From an uncultured Sphingomonadaceae bacterium (GTDB lineage: Bacteria > Pseudomonadota > Alphaproteobacteria > Sphingomonadales > Sphingomonadaceae): 64,000 nucleotides of DNA. The position numbers and the translations under genes are program-made. The stretch lies in NCBI GenBank assembly GCA_947493195.1, contig CANLQG010000009.1, positions 62,001-126,000 of the forward strand, in the 5' to 3' direction. Shown in pieces: positions 26,701 to 33,785 of this stretch (position 1 is the first letter of the stretch; each line of letters opens with the position of its first letter). Below the pieces are notes generated by a model. The model saw only the letters and a program-made list of their open reading frames with translations, ran no database searches and was not told the DNA's origin.

Positions 26701-29696
26701 CCGCAGGCGTCATCAGGACCGGTCAGATCCAGGCAGTCGGCGGTAACGCAGAACTGACCTCGGCCAACGGTTCCATCACCACTGCCGATGTGTCGTCGAC
26801 CCAAAATACGCTGATCGCGGCCGCCACCTTCATCAATTCCCGGAACGTCGATGCAAACCTCGACGTTTCCCTGGTTGCCGGAACAATGATCGAGGCTGAT
26901 GCTGTAACGGCTGGCAACCATATCACAGCGTCCTCGGAAGGCAGGTTGGTCATTGGCAGCGCTACTGCCAATGACGATGGTGGTAGCATCGGCGATCTCG
27001 TGCTCACCACTACGGCGGGACCGCTCCGCGTTGCCGGGGCCTCCAGCGGGGTGAGTGTCGATATCGATAGCGGCGACGCGGCAACGCTTGGCGATGTGAC
27101 TGCAACCGGCGGCAACCTTGCCATAACGGCAGGCAATTCCGCCGGTGCGACCGTCAATGGCGCAATCACGACGCAGGACCTGTCGGCCACGAACGGCGAT
27201 ATCGATATCGAAAGCGTGGGCGGTAGTAATATCGCCACCGGCACGATCGATGCGCGTAACGTGGCGGGTGATGACACCCGCGCGAACATCGCGATCAATA
27301 CTGCAGGTTTTGTGAGTACCGGTGCAATCAACGCCGGCGTGACTGATGCCGCCCTGGTCGGATCACTCACCGTCGGTGGGGGAACCACCCCCGACACCGT
27401 CACCTTCGGCGGCGAGGTAGTTGCCGATGCCATCGATGTGGTAAGCAATACCGACATCATTACTGGTGATCTGACAACCCTTGCGACCGATGTTACGCTC
27501 GACGCGGGGACGCGGATTTCCACCCAGAATGTCAGCGCCGAGGGTGACGCCACTCTGGACGCAGGAACGTCGATCGATTTTGCCACCGTCATGGCCGGAG
27601 ATAGTGCTTCGCTCGATGCAGGTACCTTCATCAATGGTGGATCGGTCACCGCCGGTGTCGATGCCATTCTGGATGCGGGAACGACGGTTGCCACGGGCGC
27701 GGTAAGCGCGGCTGATGATGTCGTGATCACTGCCGTCGATCGGATGACGCTCGCCAGCGTTACTGCCGACAGTGACGGCAGCGGCATGGGCTCGGTCTCG
27801 CTTTCCAGCACCGAGGGCCCGCTCACGGTCTCCGGAGCTACCAGCGGGGTTACAGTAAGTGTCGTCAGTGGCGGGAATGCTACGCTCGGCTTCGACCGCG
27901 GTGTGCTGTCGCTGACCCGGTCGACCGGGGGCCTGCTGGACATTGACGCTGCAGGTGCCATCCGGACCGGCCAGATCCAGGCGATTGGCGGCAATGCGGA
28001 ACTCACTTCCAGCACCGCCTCCATCACGACCGATAGCGTCTCGGCGACCGCAGATGCGGTGCTGGATGCAGAAACCTCCATCTCTTCTCAGGACGCCGTT
28101 GCAGGCCGCGACGTGTTGATCACTGCCGGAACGTCTGTAACCTCTCTCAACATCACTGCAGGCCGCGACGTGTCGCTGGGCGCCGGAACTACCATCGGTG
28201 CGCAGGCGGTGGCTGCGGGCAACGCCATCACCGCGAACTCGGCAGGCGCTACGATCCTCGCCAGCGCCACTGCGGACAGCGATGGTAACGGCGCAGGCAG
28301 TCTCGACCTGACCAGTACCAATGGTCCCCTCACCGTAACCGGCGCGGCGCGCGGTGTGTCTGTCGATATCGACAGCGGCGGCGCGGTCACGCTGGGTTCG
28401 GCAAGGTCTACAGGCGGTAACGTGACGATCGATGCGATCGGCAATCTCGTTACCGGGCCGGTCACGTCCAGTGCGAACCTGCTCATCGGACAGATGGATG
28501 CTCCGGCGAACGTGCGGTTCAGCGGGGCGTCGAGCGTGGTGGGGGATGTCACCATCACCTCCGACGGAACGATCACGGTCGCCGCAAACAGCAGTGTAGC
28601 GGCGGGCAGCGACCTGCTCACCACCTCGGCCGATATCGATCTTGGTTCTGGCAGTCTGCTGAAAGCCGAAGGCGACGCCACACTTACGGTATCGCAGGAC
28701 GCATCGCGGGTCCGCCTCGGTGCAAGCGCTTCGAATGGAGGCGGGGCCTTTGCCCTGACCGATGCCGAGCTTAACCGCATCGAAGCGCAGAACCTGCTGC
28801 TGCAGGCCAATTCGACCAACGTCGAGGTTTCCAGTGTCACCTTCGATGGTGCTGCCGGTTCTGAATCGTTCACGGTCGCGACCACTGGCGATATAGCGTT
28901 CACCGGCGTAATCGACGGGTCGGGCACCGGTGGACTGTTCCAGTTCGGCGGCAGTGCGCCGGACACCGGCCTCGCCGGCACCATCTCGATGAACACCGAA
29001 CAGGCACGCCTGGCGTTTGCCGGGGCGGACCTGCAGTTGCGGGCCGATGACATTCTCTTTGGGACGCGGCCCTTCATTCAGGAGATGATCGACCTGCGCG
29101 ATGGGAGCGGTAGCAATTTCAGCGGCTTGCTAGGTGCCTTGATTGTCGGCAATTCAGGCTCCTCGCTGTATAACGCAGGCCTCGATTACAGCGGCCCGGC
29201 AACCTACCTGGAAGCGAGCAATCTCAACGTCGTCTACGGCGACTCCGCGCTGTTCCAGAACTCTGGCGAGGTCAGCACGGCGCTGGTGGAAACGACGGGC
29301 GTGAACATCTCGCAGACACTGACCATCGATCCCACCGATACGACAAACGCCTTTGCGATCTTCGGCACCATCGAAACCCTTGAAGGGCGCGCAGCGGCTC
29401 TGGCCGATCCTTCGATTGTCATCCTGCTGGATGACGATGAAGTGCAGCCGTTCGCCTCCCGCATCAACGGCTGCCAGATCCGCAGCGGCGCGGACTGCCT
29501 GAACACGGTTATCGGTAACACCATCGTCGAAATCTCTTCCGAACAGTTCGACCTGTTCAGTTCGGAAAGCGACGTACTGCTGCCGTTCGATCCACTGGTC
29601 GGCACCAATAACGAGGGCCTCTTCTCCGACGTCGGGCCGGAATGCGAGGAATTCGATGAAAACGGCATTTGCATCACCCCGTCAGAGGAACAGTAA
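20703..29696 (+). CDS. Giant two-partner secretion exoprotein (TpsA, filamentous hemagglutinin-like adhesin)
   Basis: A 2997-residue secreted protein. The signal peptide ends at about AHA (30). The TPS domain follows, with NGGIAALLNRVIGG and the NPNGI-like motif NQNGILFG (about 139-146), which direct recognition by TpsB. Residues 358-1582 are ten near-identical tandem repeats of 119 or 124 residues. More diverged repeats run to about 2480. Thr-, Ser-, Ala- and Asp-rich sequence such as LTLASATADSDD suggests a long right-handed beta-helix fibre. The last 80 residues hold two cysteine pairs, Cys2924/Cys2932 and Cys2981/Cys2990. Probable role: surface adhesion or aggregation. The transporter gene is 23 bases upstream and the CHAT lipoprotein gene 1 base downstream. 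Confidence 0.9.
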   Translation: MNRNTGNFRLNLLLGTAAAGIVAVPGTAHAQLVSAGDLNATFDAAATAGPHINVTNPSATEANIEVLAEVVVADWNQFNVPDATQLTVVNGSGNGGIAALLNRVIGGSPSDLGGTITATDVDLWIINQNGILFGDNTSITANSFVASTLDISNADFFDGPSSSNFSGPSAAGIVSAGTNAQFITDGSLWFVSQNLDLTASFTSTNETVAFITASDVDVAFTPGSPLNITVNAGSTIATGQTVGGTVEGDFAAFHMVSAGGVLDGLLQVDADVTATHAAFTPDGIVLFGANDGADEVSIAAGGALESTGLINVDSDGDVALAQNATGGAIAIEAAGTVQTADLTSSAGAIDVTGDGDVSTGNLTATDGNTSVSSTTGLLDLGDVSSSLDVTLTAATTLNAGVVDAGGNLTATATDALTLASATADSDDDDTGDLTLASTNGPLTVTGASSGASADIDSGGTASLGDVTTTGGALAIDATGDVSTGTLAATGGNTSVASTTGLLDLGDVSSSLDVTITAATTLDAGVVDAGGNLTATATNALALASATADSDDSDTGNLTVATSNGPLSVTGASSGVSADIDSGGTASLGDVTTTGGALAVDAAGDIDTGNLAATGGNTSVASTTGLLDLGDVSSSLDVTLTAATTLDAGVVDAGGNLAATSTGELTLASATADTGDLTLASTNGPLTVTGASSGVSADIDSGGTASLGDVTTTGGALAIDATGDIDTGNLAATGGNTSVASTTGLLDLGDVSSSLGVTLTSATSLAAGAVSAGDNLTATATDGLTLASATADSDDNDTGDLTLASTNGPLTVTGASSGVSADIDSGGTASLGDVTTTGGALAIDATGDIDTGNLAATGGNTSVASTTGLLDLGDVSSSLGVTLTSATSLAAGAVSAGDNLTATATDGLTLASATADSDDNDTGDLTLASTNGPLTVTGVSSGVSADIDSGGTASLGDVTTTGGALAINAAGDIDTGNLAATGGNTSVASTTGLLDLGDVSSSLDVTLTAATTLDTGVVGAGGNLTATATGDLTLGSATADTGDLTLASTNGPLTVTGASSGVSADIDSGGTASLGDVTTTGGALAIDAAGDIDTGNLAATGGNTSVTSTTGLLDLGDVSSSLDVTLTSATTLEAGAVSAGSNLTATSADALTLASATADSDDDDTGDLTLASTNGPLTVTGASSGVSADIDSGGTASLGDVTTTGGALAIDATGDIDTGNLAATDGNTSVASTTGLLDLGDVSSSLDVTLTSATTLAAGAVSAGGNLTATATDDLTLASATADSDDNGTGDLTLASTNGPLTVTGASSGVSADIDSGGTASLGDVTTTGGALAIDATGDIDTGNLAATGGNTSVTSTTGLLDLGDVSSSLDVTLTSATTLAAGAVSAGGNLAATATDDLTLASATADSDDNGTGDLTLASTNGPLTVTGASSGVSADIDSGGTASLGDVTTTGGALAINAAGDIDTGNLAATGGNTSVASTTGLLDLGDVSSSLDVTLTAATTLDTGVVGAGGNLTATATGDLTLGSATADTGDLTLASTNGPLTVTGASSGVSADIDSGGTASLSDVTATGGNLNLQAQGDISFANLVGTGIAGGTILVTSLAGDITGDSSTLSAGSFQRLAAAGDISIGDARSGGSNIFLLAGGSLTATGTIATSLAGDPASGHVLMRSGGATNVQTVSAGDDLFAEAGATFSGGALSAGDDVRVTAPGTITITSATARGTGDDSVFLEYQGASGPNTTTLGSAETLTGSNVIFNSSANAIRSTGDITAANDAILSAATTIDAGSVTAGNDLTATALDRLTLATATADSDDSGTGNLTLTSTSGPLEVTGASSGVAVDIDSGSAATLGFDGNAISLTQSTGGVLDIDAAGPIRTGQIQAVGGNAELTSANGAVTTDDVSSTADVLLNAATRLTSQNVSALNHIVAVSGDNMTLATATADSDDSGAGNLTLTSTNGPLEVSGASSGVAVDIDSGSAATLGFDGNIISLTQSTGGVLDIDAAGVIRTGQIQAVGGNAELTSANGSITTADVSSTQNTLIAAATFINSRNVDANLDVSLVAGTMIEADAVTAGNHITASSEGRLVIGSATANDDGGSIGDLVLTTTAGPLRVAGASSGVSVDIDSGDAATLGDVTATGGNLAITAGNSAGATVNGAITTQDLSATNGDIDIESVGGSNIATGTIDARNVAGDDTRANIAINTAGFVSTGAINAGVTDAALVGSLTVGGGTTPDTVTFGGEVVADAIDVVSNTDIITGDLTTLATDVTLDAGTRISTQNVSAEGDATLDAGTSIDFATVMAGDSASLDAGTFINGGSVTAGVDAILDAGTTVATGAVSAADDVVITAVDRMTLASVTADSDGSGMGSVSLSSTEGPLTVSGATSGVTVSVVSGGNATLGFDRGVLSLTRSTGGLLDIDAAGAIRTGQIQAIGGNAELTSSTASITTDSVSATADAVLDAETSISSQDAVAGRDVLITAGTSVTSLNITAGRDVSLGAGTTIGAQAVAAGNAITANSAGATILASATADSDGNGAGSLDLTSTNGPLTVTGAARGVSVDIDSGGAVTLGSARSTGGNVTIDAIGNLVTGPVTSSANLLIGQMDAPANVRFSGASSVVGDVTITSDGTITVAANSSVAAGSDLLTTSADIDLGSGSLLKAEGDATLTVSQDASRVRLGASASNGGGAFALTDAELNRIEAQNLLLQANSTNVEVSSVTFDGAAGSESFTVATTGDIAFTGVIDGSGTGGLFQFGGSAPDTGLAGTISMNTEQARLAFAGADLQLRADDILFGTRPFIQEMIDLRDGSGSNFSGLLGALIVGNSGSSLYNAGLDYSGPATYLEASNLNVVYGDSALFQNSGEVSTALVETTGVNISQTLTIDPTDTTNAFAIFGTIETLEGRAAALADPSIVILLDDDEVQPFASRINGCQIRSGADCLNTVIGNTIVEISSEQFDLFSSESDVLLPFDPLVGTNNEGLFSDVGPECEEFDENGICITPSEEQ
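21774..25448 (+). repeat. Ten in-frame tandem repeats in the exoprotein (372/357 bp units)
   Basis: Units start at 21774, 22146, 22518, 22875, 23247, 23619, 23976, 24348, 24720 and 25092. Units 3, 6 and 10 are 357 bp; the other seven are 372 bp. The 15-base difference is a five-residue segment in the SATADSDDxxTGDLTL region. Units 4 and 5 are almost identical, and units 6 and 10 share nearly the same DNA including rare substitutions. This suggests recent duplication and gene conversion. The frame is kept throughout. Confidence 0.95.
26103..26888 (+). repeat. Second repeat family in the exoprotein, copies 1 and 2 (393 bp each)
   Basis: Two adjacent 131-residue units begin at 26103 and 26496. 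Both contain LTLTST, GASSGVAVDIDSGSAATLGF and IRTGQIQAVGGNAELTSANG. The first part resembles the upstream ten-unit array; the second part is specific to this family. A third, more diverged copy lies at 27744. Confidence 0.85.
27744..28136 (+). repeat. Second repeat family in the exoprotein, diverged copy 3
   Basis: It shares LTRSTGGLLDIDAAGAIRTG and QIQAIGGNAELTSS with the copies at 26103 and 26496 but has accumulated many substitutions. About 860 bases of unrelated beta-helix sequence separate it from copy 2. It fits an older duplication within the same gene. Confidence 0.8.
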
Positions 29697-29697
29697 G

Positions 29698-32600
29698 ATG
29701 ACGAACAAGGTACGCGGCAATCGTGCAAGGCTCGTCGCGGCGGTCGGTCTTTCCGCCCTCATGACTGCGGGTTGCGCCACCACTTCCAGCTATCCCACGG
29801 GCACCAGCCTGGCGCTTGGCAACAATGCCGTCGGCGCGCCGTGCGAGGCGACTGCGAACTGGAGCGATCCCAGCTTCGGTGACGACACGGTCAAATTTGC
29901 CCGCTCCTATTCGGTCAACTGCCGGGGCCAGCAAGCGAGCGGCGCCCTCGCCCGCGTGCGCCTGTTCGACAGTCCGGCGGACCGCGCGGCGTTTGCCAGC
30001 TCGCTCAGTTGCGGCGCGCAGACCCCGGTTTCGCTGGAAGGCTTCGACAGCGCAACGGCGCAACGCTGCTATGATCCTGCACTGGGGCTGCAAACGGCAG
30101 TCATCAACGCCGATGCCGGGGCTACATCCCTGCAGATATCGTCCGCTGCCGATGCCGTGGGCGCAGGTGTGCAGGCGGCCCGCCTGCTTGCAGGTTTCGA
30201 CAGCACAGGAGGCGTCACCTCCGATCGCGATGTCGTGAATTACGCGCAGCTTGACCCGGCACCGGCCAGGCCCTCGTCCGCCACGGCAAATTCGAGTGTC
30301 GATCTGGATGAAACGCTGCAAGTGGTTACTCGCGAGATTTTTCTCGGGCTCCATGCAGCAGCCTCCAACCGGCTGAAGGCTGCGCTGAACGAGGTTGGAC
30401 CCGATACCCCGCCCGCAATCCGTGCCGCATTGAATCTGGAAGCCGGTCTTGCCGATTCAAACCTGCGTTTCTTCGGCAGTGCGGACAATCGCTTTTCCGA
30501 GGCGGAAGAATTGTTGCGAGGCGCGGATATCGAGGGCGAGCGGACCCTTGGCCGCAAACTCGCCATCTATCGCGGTCTCCACGCCCTGAACCGGCGCGAT
30601 TTCGATGCGGCGAAGGCGATCCTGACACCCATTCTGGAGAACCGGGTATCGGGCGACCAGCCGCTGCTCGATCCGGTGGGCATCAGCTTGCTGAATGCAG
30701 GCCGCGTCACCGGCGACGTGCGTAATGCGCTGAACCTGCCCGATGCCGAACGCCTTCGTGAAGTCGTTCTGACCTCGCAAGCTTACTGGGCGCTCAGCGT
30801 GGCGGCAATGCCGGACAACGACCTCGAACTGGCGCGAGAGGCCCTGGCGGCGGCGCGTGAAAGCGTAGCGACCGTGACCGGCGTCGATCGCGCCGGTGTG
30901 CTTTGGCTCGAGTCACGTCTCGACCGCCAGCTTGGCCGGATCGAGGCTGCCGACGGCAATTACAGTGCGGCACTTGTGGCTTTCGACGAGGCGCTGGCCA
31001 AGTTGATCCGCAGCTCGCTTGCCGGGGTTGGCACCGGGGCGGAACCGGCAATCGCCGAACTGCAATTGCAACGCGCCAGCATCCTGGAAGAAAGCGGCGC
31101 ACCCCAGGCCGAGGTTGACCAGGCTTACGGCGCTGCCGTGGCATCGTTGCTGAATTCCCGCGGCCAGCAGACAGCTTTTGTCACCGCCCCGCTGGAACCT
31201 TACCTCGACCGTTTGCTGGAGCGCAGCGAAGCCGGAAATGTCGCGGCCCTCGGCGACTATTTCCAGGCCATGCAGATAACCAGCGAGAGCGGGGCCGCCC
31301 GGCAGATTAGCCAGTTGCAGCTTCAGGCCGGGGCTGACCCGGAAATCGGCGCACTGATCCGCAGCAGCGAGGAAATCGAGCGGCGCTATCGGGAACTGGG
31401 CCTGCAGATCCAGGAAGCCGCGCCCGGCGACGAGACGCTGGCGGAGGCGCGCGCGGAATACGCCAGCCTTGAACAGCAGCGCACCGAAATCAACGCACAG
31501 CTCCAATCCGATGGCCGCATCAATCGCATCAGCGACCGGCCTGCCGACCTGGCGGAAATGCAGGCACTTCTCGCTCCGGGCGAGACATATGTGAAACTGA
31601 CGGTTATCGGCGATTCCATTTACGGCCTGATGATCGATGCCAACGGCGCCACACCGTACAAGGTCGCAGGATCGGCAAGTTCTCTTTTGCCCGTTGTCGC
31701 GCGGGTCCGCGATTCGATCGACGGTGCGCTGGAAGATTCGAACGACCTTCGCTCTTTCGACGTCCTTCAATCGGCGGTGCTGTACTCACGCCTGTTCGGT
31801 CCGATCGATGACGCGCTGGAAGGACGTTCTGCCCTGGTCGTCGATGGCGGCCAGGTTCTTCGCACCCTGTCGCCGGCGGTGCTCGTTACCGATGCGCAGG
31901 CAGCCGTCCAGCGTCAGAGCCAGAGGGCTTCGCGCGACTATTCGGACGTGCCGTTCCTGATCCAAAAGGCACCGATCAGTATCGCCATCTCGCCCAGTTC
32001 CTTCATCGCGTCTCGGCAGCTGGGGGCATCGACTGCGCCGGAACCGCTGATCGGTTTTGCCGATCCACGTCCGCTGTCGGAGGCAGCGAACCTTTCGCAG
32101 GCCGTTAGCATCGGCCCGTGCGTGTTGCAGCCGGTAGAGCTGGCCAACCTGACCCGCGGCCTTGCGCCTATTCCCCGGCGCGAGATCGAACTGGCGGCAG
32201 AAGCGCTGGGCATCGGCGAAGCACGCATTGTCGCGGGCGACGATTTTACGGACCAGAACATGCTCTCGCTGGGATCGCGCGGCGGGACCTTGAGCAACTA
32301 CAAGATCCTCCATTTCGCCACCCACGGCGCATCGGAAGGGCAATTCGGTTGCGAGCAATCGCCTGCCGCGCTGCTTACGTCCTTCGGCCAGGAAGGCTCC
32401 GACATGCTGCTGAGCTTCGACGAGATTCCCAATCTCAACCTCGATGCCAACCTCGTGGTGCTGTCGGCATGCGAAACCGCTTCGGAACTGGGTGAGCGCA
32501 ACCGCCAGCTTGCCGGCGGCGCGCAGCCGGGCGAAACGCTGGACGGGCTGGTTCGCGCGTTCTTCAGCGCCAATGCCAGGGCGGTGATGGCCACATACTG

Positions 32601-32868
32601 GGAAGCTTCCGCAAACGAGGATGCCGACATCTTCTTCCGTCGCTTCTACGGCAGCGGTCGCACCCGCGATATCGCGGGTTCGCTGCAGGATGCCCAGGTG
32701 GAACTCATCAATACGGCTGAGTATTCGCACCCGCTTTACTGGGGCGCCTTCTTCGTCGTAGGTAACACCACCAACGGAATGCTGGCCGACGGTTCAGGAA
32801 GCCGTGCCTCCGCCGACGACGAAACGGCGCAGGTCGCCATGAACGACGCCGCCGGTTCGCGCCGCTAG
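29698..32868 (+). CDS. CHAT-domain protease, predicted lipoprotein
   Basis: A 1056-residue predicted lipoprotein with lipobox LMTAGC (Cys about 25). A helical TPR-like region fills about 200-620. A coiled-coil segment lies near 560-620 (LEQQRTEINAQLQ). The C-terminal CHAT (caspase HetF-associated) domain starts near residue 645 (LAPGETYVKLTVIGDSIYGL). The catalytic dyad is readable: His876 in HFATHG and Cys925 in VVLSACETA. The active site is therefore complete. CHAT genes often neighbour TPS genes in cyanobacteria and some proteobacteria, which suggests processing or surface control of the exoprotein; no substrate is known here. The start overlaps the last codons of the exoprotein, so translation is probably coupled. 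Confidence 0.87.
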   Translation: MTNKVRGNRARLVAAVGLSALMTAGCATTSSYPTGTSLALGNNAVGAPCEATANWSDPSFGDDTVKFARSYSVNCRGQQASGALARVRLFDSPADRAAFASSLSCGAQTPVSLEGFDSATAQRCYDPALGLQTAVINADAGATSLQISSAADAVGAGVQAARLLAGFDSTGGVTSDRDVVNYAQLDPAPARPSSATANSSVDLDETLQVVTREIFLGLHAAASNRLKAALNEVGPDTPPAIRAALNLEAGLADSNLRFFGSADNRFSEAEELLRGADIEGERTLGRKLAIYRGLHALNRRDFDAAKAILTPILENRVSGDQPLLDPVGISLLNAGRVTGDVRNALNLPDAERLREVVLTSQAYWALSVAAMPDNDLELAREALAAARESVATVTGVDRAGVLWLESRLDRQLGRIEAADGNYSAALVAFDEALAKLIRSSLAGVGTGAEPAIAELQLQRASILEESGAPQAEVDQAYGAAVASLLNSRGQQTAFVTAPLEPYLDRLLERSEAGNVAALGDYFQAMQITSESGAARQISQLQLQAGADPEIGALIRSSEEIERRYRELGLQIQEAAPGDETLAEARAEYASLEQQRTEINAQLQSDGRINRISDRPADLAEMQALLAPGETYVKLTVIGDSIYGLMIDANGATPYKVAGSASSLLPVVARVRDSIDGALEDSNDLRSFDVLQSAVLYSRLFGPIDDALEGRSALVVDGGQVLRTLSPAVLVTDAQAAVQRQSQRASRDYSDVPFLIQKAPISIAISPSSFIASRQLGASTAPEPLIGFADPRPLSEAANLSQAVSIGPCVLQPVELANLTRGLAPIPRREIELAAEALGIGEARIVAGDDFTDQNMLSLGSRGGTLSNYKILHFATHGASEGQFGCEQSPAALLTSFGQEGSDMLLSFDEIPNLNLDANLVVLSACETASELGERNRQLAGGAQPGETLDGLVRAFFSANARAVMATYWEASANEDADIFFRRFYGSGRTRDIAGSLQDAQVELINTAEYSHPLYWGAFFVVGNTTNGMLADGSGSRASADDETAQVAMNDAAGSRR

Positions 32869-32880
32869 ACAGGAGAAGGC

Positions 32881-33312
32881 ATGCCACCTGCCGCCCGCAT
32901 CACCGACATGCACACCTGCCCGATGGTAAGCCCCGGGCCGGTGCCGCATGTCGGCGGGCCGGTAATCAAGGGCCAGCCCAACGTCCTGACGGCGATGATG
33001 CCACAGGCGCGCATTTCGGACCAATGCGTCTGTGTCGGGCCTCCCGATATCATCGTCAAGGGATCGGCCACGGTGCTGGTAGGCAACCTGCCCGCGGCCC
33101 GCCTGGGTGACATGACGGCCCACGGCGGTGTGATTGTCAGCGGTGCGCCCAACGTGCTGATCGGCGACGGCGCCAACGCGGGCGGCGGCGGTGGCGGCGG
33201 CGGTATGGGGATGCCGGGCAACGTGCCCTTCTCCGCGCCCAACACGCAGATGAAAGCGATGATCGGGGCGGCCAAGGATGGCAAGCCGTTCTGCGAGATC
33301 TGCAACAAGTGA
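32881..33312 (+). CDS. PAAR-domain spike tip protein of the T6SS
   Basis: A 143-residue protein that caps the VgrG spike. PAAR motifs are visible: PAARITDMHTCPM, INLPAARLGDMTAHGG-type sequence (about 65-83) and GAPNVLIGDGAN. A glycine-rich stretch (about 100-108) follows, and the tail PFCEICNK carries two cysteines. No toxin domain is fused. It starts 12 bases after the CHAT gene with a GGAGAAGGC ribosome binding site, so it probably belongs to the TPS transcript. The DUF4123 gene follows with a 4-base overlap. Confidence 0.92.
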   Translation: MPPAARITDMHTCPMVSPGPVPHVGGPVIKGQPNVLTAMMPQARISDQCVCVGPPDIIVKGSATVLVGNLPAARLGDMTAHGGVIVSGAPNVLIGDGANAGGGGGGGGMGMPGNVPFSAPNTQMKAMIGAAKDGKPFCEICNK

Positions 33313-33785
33313 GCGAGTGGTTCGCAATCGTGGATTGCGCCCGCGATGCTCGCCTCCATGCTCTTGTCGAGCGCAGCGAAAAGCGCACGTGCCTGTATTC
33401 CGGCGATTACGACGACGATACCCGCAAGGCGCTGCCCTATCTTGTCCAGCTGGACCGTGCCGAACCCCTCGCCGAAACCTGGCGTCAGCACGAAAGTGGC
33501 CGTTTTTGGGGAATGCTGTGCGACAGTGACTGCAGCCTTGCCGAATTGCGGCGGCACTTTCGCAAGTTCACCACCGCACGGCTTCCCGATGGAGAGATCG
33601 TGCTGTTCCGCTTCTGGGATCCGCGCGTCTTCGAACCGTTCGCGCTGGCGGGAACCGCCGAGGAAGTCGCGCCGATCTTCAGCGCAGTTGCAAGTTTCGT
33701 CGCCGATCCCGGCGGGGGGCGGCGGCGGTACGAATGGAACGGTCGCCTGCTGATAAACGGCCAGCCGGTAAGCGCGGCTGCCTAG
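33309..33785 (+). CDS. DUF4123 domain-containing T6SS chaperone/adaptor
   Basis: A 158-residue protein of the DUF4123 (Tec/TAP-1) family that loads effectors onto VgrG or PAAR. Typical parts are WFAIVDCARD, YSGDYDDDTRKALPYLVQL, SGRFWGMLCDSDCSLAELRRH and VLFRFWDPRVF. The GTG start overlaps the PAAR stop by 4 bases, so the two are translated together. No effector gene follows; the convergent M23 peptidase gene is next and shares the CTAG stop overlap. The cargo must therefore be the PAAR itself, an effector elsewhere, or be lost. Confidence 0.88.
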   Translation: MSEWFAIVDCARDARLHALVERSEKRTCLYSGDYDDDTRKALPYLVQLDRAEPLAETWRQHESGRFWGMLCDSDCSLAELRRHFRKFTTARLPDGEIVLFRFWDPRVFEPFALAGTAEEVAPIFSAVASFVADPGGGRRRYEWNGRLLINGQPVSAAA

